The notes beneath the pieces are model-generated. The model had not been told where the DNA came from. It searched no databases and worked only from the letters and a program-made list of their open reading frames with translations. Made by a program: the position numbers and the translations under genes. Source: an uncultured Flavobacteriaceae bacterium (GTDB lineage: Bacteria > Bacteroidota > Bacteroidia > Flavobacteriales > Flavobacteriaceae). From it: a stretch of 39,959 nt of DNA. Shown here one piece after another: positions 19,109 to 30,452 of the stretch (position 1 is its first letter; the number at the start of each line of letters is the position of its first letter). The stretch spans positions 1 to 39,959 of the forward strand of contig CALHCC010000141.1 in assembly GCA_937930675.1 (NCBI GenBank). Direction: 5' to 3'.

Positions 19109-19474
19109 TTATTTCTTTTTGTTCGCTACAGTTTTACGTTTACCCTTTCTTGTTCTAGAGTTATTTTTTGTTCTTTGACCTCTTAATGGTAATCCAGCTC
19201 TGTGACGGATTCCTCTAAAACATCCGATATCCATTAAACGCTTAATGTTTAATTGAATTTCTGAACGTAACTCACCTTCAATAGTGAAAGTACCTGCTTG
19301 TTCACGAATCGCTCCGATTTGAGCATCCGTCCAATCTTGAACCTTGATGTTCTCATCTACTCCAGCGTTTGCTAAAATCTCTTTAGCTCTAGTTCTACCA
19401 ATTCCAAAAATATAAGTTAACGCGATTACACCACGTTTGTTCTTTGGAATGTCAATACCTGAAATTCTTGCCAT
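19109..19474 (-). CDS. rpsM: 30S ribosomal protein S13
   Basis: [30 protein letters not shown]. Confidence 0.99.
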   Translation of the reverse strand: MARISGIDIPKNKRGVIALTYIFGIGRTRAKEILANAGVDENIKVQDWTDAQIGAIREQAGTFTIEGELRSEIQLNIKRLMDIGCFRGIRHRAGLPLRGQRTKNNSRTRKGKRKTVANKKK

Positions 19475-19476
19475 AA

Positions 19477-19593
19477 CTAACCTTGTCTTTGTTTGAATCT
19501 AGGATTCTTTTTATTGATTACATATAATCTGCCTTTTCTACGCACAATTTTGCACTCGGCACTTCTCTTTTTTATTGATGCTCTAACTTTCAT
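19477..19593 (-). CDS. rpmJ: 50S ribosomal protein L36 (not in the ORF track)
   Basis: Translated by hand: [38 protein letters not shown], 38 aa, between infA and rpsM. Confidence 0.96.
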   Translation of the reverse strand: MKVRASIKKRSAECKIVRRKGRLYVINKKNPRFKQRQG

Positions 19594-19604
19594 CGTATGA
19601 TATT

Positions 19605-19820
19605 TTAGTATCTATAAGTAATTCGAGCCTTCGATAAATCGTAAGGACTCATTTCTAACTTAACTTTATCTCCTGGTAATAACTTAATGTAGTGCATACG
19701 CATTTTACCAGAAATATGTGCAGTTACAATATGACCATTCTCTAATTCAACTCTAAACATTGCATTAGATAAAGCCTCTGTAATTGTACCGTCTTGTTGT
19801 ATTGACGCTTGTTTTGCCAT
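19605..19820 (-). CDS. infA: Translation initiation factor IF-1
   Basis: [61 protein letters not shown]. Confidence 0.99.
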   Translation of the reverse strand: MAKQASIQQDGTITEALSNAMFRVELENGHIVTAHISGKMRMHYIKLLPGDKVKLEMSPYDLSKARITYRY

Positions 19821-19822
19821 AA

Positions 19823-21157
19823 TTAAATTGTCGATCTTCTTTTAGTTCCTGTTTTCATTAACCCATCATAATGTCTATTTAGTAAATATGAGTTAATTTG
19901 TTGGATGGTGTCTATTGCAACACCTACCATAATAATTAACGAAGTACCTCCATAAAATAGTGCCCAATTTTGTTGCACACCAAAATGAACAACAATGGCT
20001 GGGAAAACAGCCAGCAAAGCTAAGAAAATAGATCCAGGTAATGTAATTTTTGACAAAATACTATCTAATTTTTCTGCAGTCTCAACACCTGGTGCAGTTC
20101 CTGGTATAAATCCTCCACTTTTTTTAAGGTCATCAGCCATTTTATTTGTAGGAATTGTAATTGCCGTATAGAAATAACTAAATACAATAATCAATAAACA
20201 AAATAAAATATTATAGCCCCAACCGTTAAAATCAGATAAAGCATTAAATACAGTTTGCAAAGTTCCATCAGAGTTTCTAGCAATTAATCCTGGTACAAAC
20301 ATAATTGCTTGTGCAAAAATAATAGGCATTACTCCAGCAGAGTTTAACTTTAATGGAATGTATTGTCTTGCTCCTTGAGCATCGTCAATCGTTCCTACTA
20401 CTGTACGTCTTGCATATTGAACTGCAATTTTACGAACTGCTGTTACTAGTAATATGCTTGCCAAAATAATTGCCAACCATACAATAATTTCTAAAAGAAT
20501 CATCATGAAACCTCCAGAACCAGCTGCGTATTTAGATGTTAATTCTTGCATAAATGCACCTGGGAATCTCGCAATAATACCAATCATAATTAATAATGAA
20601 ATACCATTACCAATTCCTTTTTCAGTAATACGCTCTCCTAGCCACATTGCAAAAACAGTACCTGCAGTTAATAAGATCATTGAAGAAATCCAGAACATTC
20701 CACCTTGTCCTAATAAGTATGCCTCTTGAGGAATACCTAAGGTTGGTAAACTTGTTAAATAAGCTCCTCCCTGTACGATGGTAATACCAATGGTTAACCA
20801 TCGAGTAATTTGGTTGATCTTATTTCTTCCGCTCTCACCATCTTTTTGTAGTTTTTGCAAATAAGGAACCGCAATTCCCATTAATTGTACTACAATAGAT
20901 GCTGATATATATGGCATAATCCCAAGAGCCATAATAGAAGCTCTTGAGAATGCACCACCTGTAAATGCGCTTAATAAACCTAAAAGACCATCAGAAGTTT
21001 TACTTCCTAATGCTGTTAATTGTTGAGGATCTATACCTGGCAATGTTACCTGAGCCATAAATCTATAAACAGCCATCAACCCTAAGGTCAATAGAATTTT
21101 ACCTTTTAACTCATCAATTGACCAAATGTCTTTTATAGTTTGGATAAATTTCTTCAT
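19823..21157 (-). CDS. secY: Preprotein translocase subunit SecY
   Basis: Multi-[40 protein letters not shown]. Confidence 0.98.
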   Translation of the reverse strand: MKKFIQTIKDIWSIDELKGKILLTLGLMAVYRFMAQVTLPGIDPQQLTALGSKTSDGLLGLLSAFTGGAFSRASIMALGIMPYISASIVVQLMGIAVPYLQKLQKDGESGRNKINQITRWLTIGITIVQGGAYLTSLPTLGIPQEAYLLGQGGMFWISSMILLTAGTVFAMWLGERITEKGIGNGISLLIMIGIIARFPGAFMQELTSKYAAGSGGFMMILLEIIVWLAIILASILLVTAVRKIAVQYARRTVVGTIDDAQGARQYIPLKLNSAGVMPIIFAQAIMFVPGLIARNSDGTLQTVFNALSDFNGWGYNILFCLLIIVFSYFYTAITIPTNKMADDLKKSGGFIPGTAPGVETAEKLDSILSKITLPGSIFLALLAVFPAIVVHFGVQQNWALFYGGTSLIIMVGVAIDTIQQINSYLLNRHYDGLMKTGTKRRSTI

Positions 21158-21173
21158 CTACTTAATCTTGTTA

Positions 21174-21623
21174 TTATAAAGTTACAGCTTCTCCTCCAGC
21201 AGCTTCGATAGCAGCTTTTGCAGTTCCTGTAAATTTGTGAGCAGTTACGTTTAATTTAGCTTTTAATTCACCACCACCTAATATTTTTACTAAGTCGTTT
21301 TTACCCGCTAAACCATTTTCAATCAATACAGCTAAGTTAACTGTATCTGTAACCTTACCATTTTCAACTAAAGTTTGTAACTTGTCTAAATTGATACCAT
21401 TATACTCCTTACGGTTAATATTGGTAAATCCAAACTTAGGTACTCTTCTTTGTAATGGCATTTGACCTCCTTCAAATCCTATTTTTCTAGAATATCCAGA
21501 ACGAGATTTTGCACCCTTGTGTCCTCTTGTAGCAGTACCTCCATGACCAGAACCTTCTCCTCTAGCTATACGTTTACTACTTTTTACAGAACCCTTAGCA
21601 GGTTTTAAATTATTTAAACTCAT
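21174..21623 (-). CDS. rplO: 50S ribosomal protein L15
   Basis: RIARGEGSGHGGTATRGHKGAKSRSG...FEGGQMPLQRRVPKFGF. Confidence 0.98.
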   Translation of the reverse strand: MSLNNLKPAKGSVKSSKRIARGEGSGHGGTATRGHKGAKSRSGYSRKIGFEGGQMPLQRRVPKFGFTNINRKEYNGINLDKLQTLVENGKVTDTVNLAVLIENGLAGKNDLVKILGGGELKAKLNVTAHKFTGTAKAAIEAAGGEAVTL

Positions 21624-21634
21624 CTTTTTATAAC

Positions 21635-21817
21635 TTATTTAATTTCTTCTACAGAAATTAAGTGTTTAACTTTATTAACCATTCCTATAATTGATGGAGT
21701 AGCATTGTGTTCTACCACCTTTCCAATTCTAGTTAAACCTAACGCTTCTAATGTTCTTTTTTGAACTTGCGTACGGTTAATTTGGCTCTTTACTTGTGTT
21801 AATTTAATTTTTTCCAT
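21635..21817 (-). CDS. rpmD: 50S ribosomal protein L30 (start at MEKIKL preferred; track starts at 21826)
   Basis: IKLTQVKSQINRTQVQKRTLEALGLTRIGKVVEHNATPSIIGMVNKVKHLISVEE. Confidence 0.96.
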   Translation of the reverse strand: MEKIKLTQVKSQINRTQVQKRTLEALGLTRIGKVVEHNATPSIIGMVNKVKHLISVEEIK

Positions 21818-21828
21818 GGTATCCAATA

Positions 21829-22350
21829 TTAACCGTTAAATACTTTGTCTAAAGAAATACCTCTTTCCTTTGCCACTTGCTCAGGGTTTCTTAATTGTAA
21901 TAAAGCATCAAAAGTTGCTTTTACAACGTTGTGAGGGTTTGATGATCCTTGAGACTTAGATAATACATCGTGTACACCTACTGATTCTAATACCGCACGT
22001 ACAGCACCACCAGCAATAACTCCGGTACCATGAGATGCAGGTAATAACAATACCTTAGATCCACCAAATTTACCTTTTTGTTCGTGAGGTAACGTTGCGT
22101 TGATTAATGGAATACGAACTAAGCTTTTCTTAGCTTCTTCTACAGCCTTAGCTATTGCAGATGCAACATCTAAAGATTTACCAGATCCGTAACCTACTAC
22201 ACCTTCTCCGTTTCCTACTACTACAATAGCAGAAAATCCAAAAGTACGTCCACCTTTTGTAACTTTAGTTACACGGTTTACAGCTACTAAGCGATCTGTT
22301 AACTCTAATCCGCTTGGCTTAACTCTTTCTACGTTTTTATATCCTTGCAT
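21829..22350 (-). CDS. rpsE: 30S ribosomal protein S5
   Basis: [39 protein letters not shown]. Confidence 0.99.
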   Translation of the reverse strand: MQGYKNVERVKPSGLELTDRLVAVNRVTKVTKGGRTFGFSAIVVVGNGEGVVGYGSGKSLDVASAIAKAVEEAKKSLVRIPLINATLPHEQKGKFGGSKVLLLPASHGTGVIAGGAVRAVLESVGVHDVLSKSQGSSNPHNVVKATFDALLQLRNPEQVAKERGISLDKVFNG

Positions 22351-22362
22351 AATATAATTTTC

Positions 22363-22716
22363 TTAAAATTTTAAACCAGCTTCTCTAGCTGCTTCAGCTA
22401 ATGCTTTAACTCTACCATGGTATAAATAACCATTTCTATCAAATGCAACAGTCTCTACACCTGCAGCAGATGCCTTTTCAGCAATAGATTTACCTACTAA
22501 CGCAGCAACTTCAATTTTAGTTCCTTTTGCATCAATTTCTTTATCTCTTGACGATACAGAAGCTAATGTTACTCCTTCGTTATCATCAACTAATTGAGCG
22601 TAAATTTCTTTATTACTTCTAAATACAGATAATCTTGGTTTAGATGCTGTACCTGTAGAAATTTTTCTAATTCTACGCTTAATTCTTTGTCTTCTTTCAA
22701 GCTTTGATAATGCCAT
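22363..22716 (-). CDS. rplR: 50S ribosomal protein L18
   Basis: [20 protein letters not shown]...[26 protein letters not shown]. Confidence 0.98.
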   Translation of the reverse strand: MALSKLERRQRIKRRIRKISTGTASKPRLSVFRSNKEIYAQLVDDNEGVTLASVSSRDKEIDAKGTKIEVAALVGKSIAEKASAAGVETVAFDRNGYLYHGRVKALAEAAREAGLKF

Positions 22717-22727
22717 AATACTATAAA

Positions 22728-23273
22728 TTATGCAGATTTACCTGCTTTTCTTCTTAATTCTTCACCTACAAACTTAATTCCTTTTCCTTTGTACGGTTCA
22801 GGCTTACGGAAAGAACGAATCTTTGCTGCTACTTGACCTACCAACTGCTTATCGAAAGAAGTAAGTTTAACGATTGGGTTTTTCCCTTTTTCAGAAATGG
22901 TTTCAACTTTAACCTCTGGAGCAATACTCAACACAATATTGTGAGAGAATCCAATAGCTAAATCTAAAACTTGTCCTTGGTTAGATGCTCTGTATCCTAC
23001 CCCTACTAATTCTAATTCTTTAGTCCATCCATTAGATACACCTTCAATCATGTTATTGATTAAAGCTCTGTACAATCCATGTTTAGCTTTATGAGTTTTA
23101 GATTCAGTTGAACGATTTAATACTAAAGATCCATCTTCTTCTTTAATTGTGATTCCGTCTGTAATCACCTGAGATAATTCTCCTAATTTTCCTTTTACAG
23201 TAACTGTGTCTCCGTTAATAGTAACAGTAACACCAGTTGGAATTGCGATTGGGCTTTTTCCTATTCTTGACAT
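22728..23273 (-). CDS. rplF: 50S ribosomal protein L6
   Basis: [15 protein letters not shown]...[26 protein letters not shown]. Confidence 0.99.
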   Translation of the reverse strand: MSRIGKSPIAIPTGVTVTINGDTVTVKGKLGELSQVITDGITIKEEDGSLVLNRSTESKTHKAKHGLYRALINNMIEGVSNGWTKELELVGVGYRASNQGQVLDLAIGFSHNIVLSIAPEVKVETISEKGKNPIVKLTSFDKQLVGQVAAKIRSFRKPEPYKGKGIKFVGEELRRKAGKSA

Positions 23274-23286
23274 ACTATTCTATTTT

Positions 23287-23685
23287 TTAGTAAACGTGAC
23301 AAATTACTTCACCACCAATATTTTGACTCTTAGCTTGCTTAGAGGTCATTACTCCTTTAGAAGTAGACACAATAGCAATACCTAATCCGTTTAATACACG
23401 TGGTAAATCTTCTACACCAACATATTTACGTAATCCTGGCGTAGAAATACGCTCTATTTTCTTGATTACTGATTCGTTAGTTTCTGGATTGTACTTTAAA
23501 GCTATTTTGATCGTACCTTGAGCAGTACCTTCTTCAAATTTATAACTTAAGATGTATCCTTGGTCAAATAAAATCTCTGTGATTGCTTTTTTAACCTTTG
23601 ATGCAGGAATTTCCACAACTCTGTGTCCTGCTAAATAAGCATTTCTTACTCTTGTTAAGTAATCTGCTATTGGATCTGTATACAT
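23287..23685 (-). CDS. rpsH: 30S ribosomal protein S8
   Basis: YTDPIADYLTRVRNAYLAGH...GIAIVSTSKGVMTSKQAKSQNIGGEVICHVY. Confidence 0.99.
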   Translation of the reverse strand: MYTDPIADYLTRVRNAYLAGHRVVEIPASKVKKAITEILFDQGYILSYKFEEGTAQGTIKIALKYNPETNESVIKKIERISTPGLRKYVGVEDLPRVLNGLGIAIVSTSKGVMTSKQAKSQNIGGEVICHVY

Positions 23686-23700
23686 AATTATTTGTATTGG

Positions 23701-23743
23701 TTTAGATTATCACCCCAAAACAAGTTTGGGGCTAGCATCTAAA
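23701..23743 (-). promoter_or_regulatory. Two-tier hairpin in the rpsN-rpsH spacer (candidate r-protein operator)
   Basis: Minus strand TTTAGAT-GCTAG-CCCCAAA-CTTGT-TTTGGGG-TGATA-ATCTAAA; both 7-bp stems perfect. Confidence 0.6.
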
Positions 23744-23758
23744 TTAATTCTTAAAATT

Positions 23759-24028
23759 TTACCAACTTGCTTTTGTTACACCAGGAATTAATCCTTGGTT
23801 TGCCATTTCACGGAAAGTAACACGAGAAATACCAAATTGTCTCATATAACCTTTTGGTCTTCCTGTTAACTTACAACGATTATGAGTACGTACAGGAGAA
23901 GCGTTTTTAGGCAACTTCTGTAATCCTTCGTAATCACCAGCTTCTTTTAAAGCTTTACGTTTTTCAGCGTATTTAGCAACTGTTTTAGCTCTTTTTCTCT
24001 CACGAGCTTTCATTGATTCTTTAGCCAT
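23759..24028 (-). CDS. rpsN: 30S ribosomal protein S14 (long, zinc-free form)
   Basis: [25 protein letters not shown]...[41 protein letters not shown]. Confidence 0.99.
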   Translation of the reverse strand: MAKESMKARERKRAKTVAKYAEKRKALKEAGDYEGLQKLPKNASPVRTHNRCKLTGRPKGYMRQFGISRVTFREMANQGLIPGVTKASW

Positions 24029-24030
24029 GA

Positions 24031-24582
24031 TTAGTTCTTTTTAAATGGTAAACCTAATTCTGTTAATAATGATTTAGCTTCTTTATCGGTAGCAGCAGAT
24101 GTTACAAAAGTAATGTCCATACCTCCAATTTTTTTCACTTGATCAATATTGATTTCTGGGAAAATAATTTGCTCAGTAACTCCTAAGTTGTAATTTCCTC
24201 TTCCATCAAAACCAGTAGCTTTAATACCGTTAAAATCTCTTACACGTGGCAATGAAGCTGTAATTAATCTATCTAAGAATTCGTACATTTTAATTCCACG
24301 TAAAGTAACTCTTGCCCCAATTGGCATTCCTTTACGTAATTTAAATGTTGCGATATCTTTTTTAGACAACGTTGCAACCGCTTTTTGTCCAGAAATTGTA
24401 GTTAACTCTTCTACAGCGTACTCTACTAATTTCTTATCTGCAATAGCAGCACCAACACCTTTAGAGATTACAATTTTCTCTAATTTTGGTACTTGCATAA
24501 TATTGCTATATCCGTACTCTTCAGTTAAGGCAGCCTTAATTCTGTTAGTGTACTCTTGTTTAAGTCTTGGAATATAACTCAT
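24031..24582 (-). CDS. rplE: 50S ribosomal protein L5
   Basis: [19 protein letters not shown]...; start moved from 24630 because the extension lies inside the rplX 3' end. Confidence 0.98.
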   Translation of the reverse strand: MSYIPRLKQEYTNRIKAALTEEYGYSNIMQVPKLEKIVISKGVGAAIADKKLVEYAVEELTTISGQKAVATLSKKDIATFKLRKGMPIGARVTLRGIKMYEFLDRLITASLPRVRDFNGIKATGFDGRGNYNLGVTEQIIFPEINIDQVKKIGGMDITFVTSAATDKEAKSLLTELGLPFKKN

Positions 24583-24583
24583 A

Positions 24584-24892
24584 TTAAATAGCTTTTTCTG
24601 ATTTTTTAGAAAAACGCACTTTTTTACCATCTTCTACTCTATAACCAACTTTAGTAATGTTTCCATCTTCTAAAATAGCTAAGTTAGAAATTGGCAAAGC
24701 AGCTTCTTTCTTTACAATTCCACCTTGAGGGCTTTGAGCACTTGGCTTAGTGTGCTTAGAAACTAAGTTTACACCTTCTACAATTGCTTTGTTAGTAGCA
24801 GTAATAATTTCTACTACTTTCCCTTCTTTACCTTTTTGATCTCCAGCAATAACTCTTACTGTATCTCCTGATTTAATTTTAATCTTTGCCAT
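24584..24892 (-). CDS. rplX: 50S ribosomal protein L24
   Basis: [27 protein letters not shown] motif. Confidence 0.98.
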   Translation of the reverse strand: MAKIKIKSGDTVRVIAGDQKGKEGKVVEIITATNKAIVEGVNLVSKHTKPSAQSPQGGIVKKEAALPISNLAILEDGNITKVGYRVEDGKKVRFSKKSEKAI

Positions 24893-24904
24893 TGTTTACA
24901 AATA

Positions 24905-25273
24905 TTAAAGCACCTCAGGTGCTAATGATACAATTTTCATGAATTGCTTATCACGAAGTTCTCTTGCTACAGGTCCAAATACACGTGTTCCAGACATTTC
25001 TCCAGTCGCATTTAACAATACACAAGCATTGTCATCAAAACGAATGTAAGAACCGTCTTTTCTTCGTACCTCTTTAGACGTACGAACAACAACAGCTTTA
25101 AATACTTGACCTTTTTTAGCGTTACCATTTGGAGTTGATGACTTTACAGTTACCACAATTTTATCTCCAATAGATGCATAACGCTTTCCTGTTCCTCCTA
25201 AAACACGGATCACTAAGACCTCTTTAGCTCCAGTGTTATCTGCTACGTTTAATCTTGATTCTGTTTGTAACAT
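24905..25273 (-). CDS. rplN: 50S ribosomal protein L14
   Basis: [27 protein letters not shown]. Confidence 0.99.
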   Translation of the reverse strand: MLQTESRLNVADNTGAKEVLVIRVLGGTGKRYASIGDKIVVTVKSSTPNGNAKKGQVFKAVVVRTSKEVRRKDGSYIRFDDNACVLLNATGEMSGTRVFGPVARELRDKQFMKIVSLAPEVL

Positions 25274-25274
25274 A

Positions 25275-25532
25275 CTATTTCGCTCTTTCTAGGATTTCTA
25301 CTAATCTCCAACGTTTAGATTTACTTAAAGGTCTTGTTTCCATGATTCTTACAGTATCTCCTTCGTTACAGTCGTTTTGCTCATCGTGTGCAACGTACTT
25401 TTTCGTATTTAATACGAACTTTCCGTACATTGGGTGTTTTACTTTTTTTACCTCAGAAACAACAATAGACTTGTCCATTTTGTTACTAGATACAACACCA
25501 ATTCTTTCTTTTCTAAGATTTCTATTCTCCAT
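25275..25532 (-). CDS. rpsQ: 30S ribosomal protein S17
   Basis: [34 protein letters not shown]. Confidence 0.98.
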   Translation of the reverse strand: MENRNLRKERIGVVSSNKMDKSIVVSEVKKVKHPMYGKFVLNTKKYVAHDEQNDCNEGDTVRIMETRPLSKSKRWRLVEILERAK

Positions 25533-25544
25533 CTTGTAAAATAC

Positions 25545-25730
25545 TTATTGTCTGTTAGTTAACTCAGTAGCTACTCTTGCTACAGTTTTTCTAAGCGCTC
25601 TTAACTCTAAAGGATTCTCTAATGGAGAAATAGCATGAGCCATCTTAAGATCAGTATAGTTCTTTTTCAGAGAAGTTAATTTCTCTTGTAAGTCTGCAAC
25701 TGATAATTCTTTAATTTCTGATTGTTTCAT
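25545..25730 (-). CDS. rpmC: 50S ribosomal protein L29
   Basis: MKQSEIKELSVADLQEKLTSLKKNYTDLKMAHAISPLENPLELRALRKTVARVATEL. Confidence 0.98.
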   Translation of the reverse strand: MKQSEIKELSVADLQEKLTSLKKNYTDLKMAHAISPLENPLELRALRKTVARVATELTNRQ

Positions 25731-25741
25731 TCTCTTAGATA

Positions 25742-26170
25742 TTAAGCGTTATCATAATCTCTCGCAACAACGAACTTAGTTTTAACTGGCATTTTTTGAG
25801 CTGTTAAGCGTAATGCTTCTTTAGCTACATCGTGAGGTACACCTCCGATTTCAAACAATATTCTACCAGGTTTTACTACTGCTACAAAATATTCAGGAGC
25901 ACCTTTACCTTTACCCATACGTACTTCTAAAGGTTTCTTTGTAATAGGTTTGTCTGGAAAAATTTTAATCCATAACTGTCCTTCTCTTTTCATATAACGT
26001 GTCGCAGCAATACGACCTGCTTCTATTTGTCTTGAAGTAATTAAAGCTTGTTCTAAAGATTTGATACCAAACATACCAAAAGCAAGTTGGTTTCCTCTTT
26101 GAGAATTTCCTTTTAAATTACCTTTACCTTTCTGTACCTTACGGTACTTTACTCTTTTAGGCTGTAACAT
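25742..26170 (-). CDS. rplP: 50S ribosomal protein L16
   Basis: [16 protein letters not shown]...[45 protein letters not shown]. Confidence 0.99.
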   Translation of the reverse strand: MLQPKRVKYRKVQKGKGNLKGNSQRGNQLAFGMFGIKSLEQALITSRQIEAGRIAATRYMKREGQLWIKIFPDKPITKKPLEVRMGKGKGAPEYFVAVVKPGRILFEIGGVPHDVAKEALRLTAQKMPVKTKFVVARDYDNA

Positions 26171-26196
26171 TTCTAAATTCTAATTTTTGTGAAAAA

Positions 26197-26916
26197 TTAT
26201 TTTCTTCTACGAGGTCCTTTCTTACCTGAGTTGTTTCCACCTTTTCCTCCTGTCTTTTTAGACAGACCTACTAATGGAGATAACTCACGTTTTCCGTATA
26301 CCTCACCTTTCATAATCCACACCTTCACCCCGATTCTACCGTAAGTTGTATGTGCTTCAACTAAAGCATAATCAATATCAGCTCTAAAAGTAGATAAAGG
26401 AATTCTACCTTCTTTATAGTGCTCTGAACGTGCCATTTCTGCACCGTTTAAACGACCTGAAATTTGGATTTTAATCCCTTCAGCATTCATACGCATTGTT
26501 CCTGCAATAGCCATTTTAATTGCACGTCTGTAAGAAATTCTATTTTCTATTTGACGAGCAACACTTGCAGCAACTAACTGAGCGTCTAATTCTGGACGTT
26601 TAATTTCAAAAATATTGATTTGTACTTCGTTCCCAGTTAATTTCTTTAACTCCTCTTTTAACTTGTCTACCTCTTGTCCGCCTTTCCCGATAATAATACC
26701 TGGTCTAGCAGTAGTGATAGTAACGGTTACAAGTTTAAGTGTACGTTCAATAATTATTCTAGAAACACTAGCTTTATATAATCTTGCGTTTAAGTACTTT
26801 CTTATCTTATTGTCTTCAGCAATTTTATCTCCGTAGTCATTACCTCCGTACCAGTTTGAGTCCCATCCTCTGATGATTCCTAAACGATTTCCTATTGGAT
26901 TAGTTTTTTGTCCCAT
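26197..26916 (-). CDS. rpsC: 30S ribosomal protein S3
   Basis: [25 protein letters not shown]...[14 protein letters not shown]. Confidence 0.99.
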   Translation of the reverse strand: MGQKTNPIGNRLGIIRGWDSNWYGGNDYGDKIAEDNKIRKYLNARLYKASVSRIIIERTLKLVTVTITTARPGIIIGKGGQEVDKLKEELKKLTGNEVQINIFEIKRPELDAQLVAASVARQIENRISYRRAIKMAIAGTMRMNAEGIKIQISGRLNGAEMARSEHYKEGRIPLSTFRADIDYALVEAHTTYGRIGVKVWIMKGEVYGKRELSPLVGLSKKTGGKGGNNSGKKGPRRRK

Positions 26917-26928
26917 TTCTACTTATGA

Positions 26929-27336
26929 TTATTTGCTTTCAACATTTTTACTTCCCAACACAATAGTTACGTGATTAGAACGCTTACGGATTCTATGTGC
27001 ACGACCTTGTGGAGCTGGTCTTAATCTCTTTAACATTGCTGCAGAATCTACAGTAATTGTTTTAACATATAAATTAGCTTCTTCTATACTAGCGTCTTCA
27101 TTTTTTGCTTGCCAATTTGCAATAGCAGACAATAATAATTTTTCTACGTTTATAGATGCTTCTTTAGAGCTAAACTTCAAGATTTGTAAAGCTTTTTCAA
27201 CTTCTACTCCTCTTACTAAATCAGCCACCAATCTCATTTTTCTTGGTGATGTAGGACAACCAGTCAATTTAGCAAAAGCAACATTTTTCTTTGCTTCCTT
27301 GATCTGTTTTGCCATATTATGTTTACGAACTCCCAT
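26929..27336 (-). CDS. rplV: 50S ribosomal protein L22
   Basis: [14 protein letters not shown]...[24 protein letters not shown]. Confidence 0.98.
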   Translation of the reverse strand: MGVRKHNMAKQIKEAKKNVAFAKLTGCPTSPRKMRLVADLVRGVEVEKALQILKFSSKEASINVEKLLLSAIANWQAKNEDASIEEANLYVKTITVDSAAMLKRLRPAPQGRAHRIRKRSNHVTIVLGSKNVESK

Positions 27337-27342
27337 ATCCTA

Positions 27343-27624
27343 CTATTTTTTTCCTTTGTTTTTCTTGTCTGCACCGTGACCTCTAAAGGTACGTGTTGGT
27401 GAAAACTCTCCTAATTTATGACCTACCATGTTTTCAGTAACATATACTGGTACAAATGTTCTTCCGTTGTGAACTCCAATAGTTTGACCAACGAAATCTG
27501 GAGTAATCATAGAAGCTCTTGACCAAGTCTTGATTACTTCTTTGCTTCCTGCCTCAGCGTTAGCAATAACTCTTTTCTCAAGTTTATGAAAAATGAAAGG
27601 TCCTTTCTTTAATGAACGTGCCAT
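27343..27624 (-). CDS. rpsS: 30S ribosomal protein S19
   Basis: [19 protein letters not shown]...[33 protein letters not shown]. Confidence 0.99.
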   Translation of the reverse strand: MARSLKKGPFIFHKLEKRVIANAEAGSKEVIKTWSRASMITPDFVGQTIGVHNGRTFVPVYVTENMVGHKLGEFSPTRTFRGHGADKKNKGKK

Positions 27625-27630
27625 GTCTTC

Positions 27631-28458
27631 TTATTTTTTTCTACGTTCTAAAATATACTTATTACTCGCTTTTGTCTTAGATCTAGTCTTGTATCCCTTA
27701 GCAGGTATACCGTTTCTTGATCTTGGGTGACCTCCTGAAGAACGTCCTTCACCACCACCCATTGGGTGATCTACAGGGTTCATTCTTACAGCGTTTGTTC
27801 TTGGTCTTCTACCTAACCATCTAGATCTACCAGCTTTACCAGAAACTAGTAATTGGTGATCTGAGTTGGAAACAACTCCGATAGTTGCGATACAAGTTAA
27901 CAAGATCAATCTTGTTTCACCAGACGGTAACTTAACAGTAGCATACTTTCCTTCTTTTGCCATTAACTGAGCAAAAGAACCTGCAGAACGAGCCATAACA
28001 GCTCCTTGACCTGGTCTTAATTCGATACAACAAATTGTTGTACCTAAAGGAATGTTTGCCAAAGGCATTGCATTACCTACGTCTGGAGTAACAGCCTCTT
28101 GACCGCTTACGATAGTTTGACCAACCTGTAAACCAGCTTGTGCAATTACATATCTTTTTTCTCCATCAGTATATTCTACTAATGCAATAAATGCAGTACG
28201 ATTTGGATCGTACTCAATTGTTTTAACAGTTGCTTCAACACCAAATTTATCTCTATTAAAATCGATAATACGGTATCTCTTTTTATGACCACCACCTACG
28301 TAGCGCATTGTCATTCTACCACTGTTGTTTCGACCTCCAGACCTTTTTTTCGGTGCCAATAATGACTTTTCCGGCTTATCAGTAGTAATAGCGTCGAACC
28401 CATTTACTACTCTAAAACGCTGACCTGGTGTGATTGGTTTTAATTTTCTAACTGACAT
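27631..28458 (-). CDS. rplB: 50S ribosomal protein L2
   Basis: [20 protein letters not shown]...[17 protein letters not shown]. Confidence 0.99.
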   Translation of the reverse strand: MSVRKLKPITPGQRFRVVNGFDAITTDKPEKSLLAPKKRSGGRNNSGRMTMRYVGGGHKKRYRIIDFNRDKFGVEATVKTIEYDPNRTAFIALVEYTDGEKRYVIAQAGLQVGQTIVSGQEAVTPDVGNAMPLANIPLGTTICCIELRPGQGAVMARSAGSFAQLMAKEGKYATVKLPSGETRLILLTCIATIGVVSNSDHQLLVSGKAGRSRWLGRRPRTNAVRMNPVDHPMGGGEGRSSGGHPRSRNGIPAKGYKTRSKTKASNKYILERRKK

Positions 28459-28482
28459 GTTAAAATTTAAAATTATTTATAA

Positions 28483-28773
28483 TTAAATATTGTTGTAAAA
28501 ATCAATATTCTCTCCTTCAGCTACATCAATAATAGCTTTTTTATATGCAGAAATTTTCGACTCAACTACACCTTTTTTGGTGAATTTTGTCGAACGCTTT
28601 ACTGGATATATCATTGTTCTTACCTTCTCAACAGAAACTCCGTAAGTAGCTTCAATAGCTTCTTTGATTTCTATTTTGTTAGCTTTCATATTTACAACAA
28701 AAGCATAACGATTTAATAATTCGCTATCTTTTGTTGCTTTTTCTGTAATAATAGGTTTTATTAAAATACTCAT
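28483..28773 (-). CDS. rplW: 50S ribosomal protein L23
   Basis: IIKPIITEKATKDSELLNRYAFVVNMKANKIEIKEAIEATYGV. Confidence 0.98.
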   Translation of the reverse strand: MSILIKPIITEKATKDSELLNRYAFVVNMKANKIEIKEAIEATYGVSVEKVRTMIYPVKRSTKFTKKGVVESKISAYKKAIIDVAEGENIDFYNNI

Positions 28774-28782
28774 ATCGGCACC

Positions 28783-29412
28783 CTATTTACTTAAATTAGC
28801 TTCAATATCTGCAATTGCACCTTCCAACAAAACAACTGTACCAGCATTCAATACTTTGTAAGTGTTTAATTCTGAAGAAGTTACAACATCAGACCTCTTT
28901 AAATTTCGTGAAGACAAATATACATTATTATTTGAACCACCCAAGACAAATAGAGATTTTTTGTTCTCTAACTCTAAAGCTTTCAATACGTTAATAAAAT
29001 TCTTTGTCTTTGGAGCATCAAAATTAAAGTCTTCTAAAACAATAATATTTGATTCTTTTGCTTGTAAACTAAAAGCAGATTTTCTAGCTAATCTCTTTAA
29101 GTTTTTGTTTAATTTAAAAGAATAATCTCTGTTTCTTGGTCCAAATACTCTACCTCCTCCTCTAAAAACTGGAGATTTGATAGATCCTGCACGTGCAGTA
29201 CCTGTACCTTTTTGTTTCTTAATTTTTCTTGTAGACCCAGCAATCTCAGCTCTTTCTTTAGCTTTGTGAGTACCTTGTCTTTTGTTTGCCAAATGTTGCT
29301 TTACATCTAAGTAAACCGCGTGATCATTTGGTTCTATAGCGAATACCGCATCAGATAACTCTACCTGACGACCTGTATCTTTTCCTGTATAATCTAAAAC
29401 TGCTACTTTCAT
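28783..29412 (-). CDS. rplD: 50S ribosomal protein L4
   Basis: [39 protein letters not shown]. Confidence 0.98.
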   Translation of the reverse strand: MKVAVLDYTGKDTGRQVELSDAVFAIEPNDHAVYLDVKQHLANKRQGTHKAKERAEIAGSTRKIKKQKGTGTARAGSIKSPVFRGGGRVFGPRNRDYSFKLNKNLKRLARKSAFSLQAKESNIIVLEDFNFDAPKTKNFINVLKALELENKKSLFVLGGSNNNVYLSSRNLKRSDVVTSSELNTYKVLNAGTVVLLEGAIADIEANLSK

Positions 29413-30026
29413 TATTTCTCGATAGTTAAGTAAGAGTTTTTAGCACCAGGAACACATCCTTTTACTACAATTAAGTTCTTGTCTGCAACAACTTTTAAAA
29501 CTCTTAAGTTTTGAACTTTAACGGTATCTCCACCCATTCTTCCTGCCATACGCATTCCTTTGAATACTCTTGCAGGATAAGATGCAGCACCAATAGATCC
29601 TGGAGCTCTTAAACGGTTGTGTTGACCGTGAGTTGCTTGACCAACTCCAGCAAATCCATGACGTTTTACAACCCCTTGGAAACCTTTACCTTTAGACACA
29701 CCACTTACATCTACAAATTCTCCTTCAGAAAATAGATCTACACCTACAGTGTCACCTAAATTCAACTCCTCATCAAAACTAAATTCAACAACTTTCTTCT
29801 TAGAAGTCGTACCTGCTTTTGCAAAGTGACCTTGCAATGCTTTGGTAGTATTCTTTTCAGACTTGTCATCGAAACCTAATTGGATCGCAGAATAACCATC
29901 TACTTCCTCAGTTCTGACTTGGGTAACTACACATGGACCAGCTTGAATTACAGTACAAGGAATATTTTTCCCGTTCTCATCAAAAATGCTAGTCATTCCG
30001 ATTTTTTTTCCTATTAACCCAGACAT
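29412..30026 (-). CDS. rplC: 50S ribosomal protein L3
   Basis: [17 protein letters not shown]...[16 protein letters not shown]...[15 protein letters not shown]. Confidence 0.98.
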   Translation of the reverse strand: MSGLIGKKIGMTSIFDENGKNIPCTVIQAGPCVVTQVRTEEVDGYSAIQLGFDDKSEKNTTKALQGHFAKAGTTSKKKVVEFSFDEELNLGDTVGVDLFSEGEFVDVSGVSKGKGFQGVVKRHGFAGVGQATHGQHNRLRAPGSIGAASYPARVFKGMRMAGRMGGDTVKVQNLRVLKVVADKNLIVVKGCVPGAKNSYLTIEK

Positions 30027-30067
30027 TATTATTAATTAATTATTGTTATTAAATTCTATATTTTGCA

Positions 30068-30120
30068 TTAGACACAAAAACCGGCCTAGTATTTTTACTA
30101 GGCTGGCTTTATCATCTAAT
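30068..30120 (-). promoter_or_regulatory. Two-tier hairpin in the rpsJ-rplC spacer (candidate attenuator/operator)
   Basis: Minus strand outer ATTAGA/TCTAAT; inner AAAGCCAGCCTAGTA-AAAA-TACTAGGCCGGTTTT with one A-C mismatch. Confidence 0.6.
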
Positions 30121-30129
30121 TAAGTTTTA

Positions 30130-30435
30130 TCAAACTTTAATTTCTACTTCTACTCCAGAAGGTAATTCCAATTTCATTAAAGCATCAATAGTCTTAGAAG
30201 AAGAACTATAGATGTCTAACAATCTTTTATAAGAAGATAATTGGAACTGCTCTCTAGATTTTTTGTTTACGTGTGGAGAACGTAATACTGTAAAAATCTT
30301 TTTATTTGTTGGTAAAGGAATTGGTCCGTTTACAACAGCACCTGTAGACTTTACCGTCTTTACGATTTTCTCAGCAGATTTATCTACTAAGTTGTAATCG
30401 TAAGACTTTAATTTTATTCTGATTTTTTGACTCAT
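30130..30435 (-). CDS. rpsJ: 30S ribosomal protein S10
   Basis: [43 protein letters not shown]. Confidence 0.99.
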   Translation of the reverse strand: MSQKIRIKLKSYDYNLVDKSAEKIVKTVKSTGAVVNGPIPLPTNKKIFTVLRSPHVNKKSREQFQLSSYKRLLDIYSSSSKTIDALMKLELPSGVEVEIKV

Positions 30436-30452
30436 TTTCTAATGTTTTAAAA

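Noticed and set aside
25255-25539. 94-aa plus-strand ORF across rpsQ
   Set aside because: Antisense to rpsQ with no recognisable domain.
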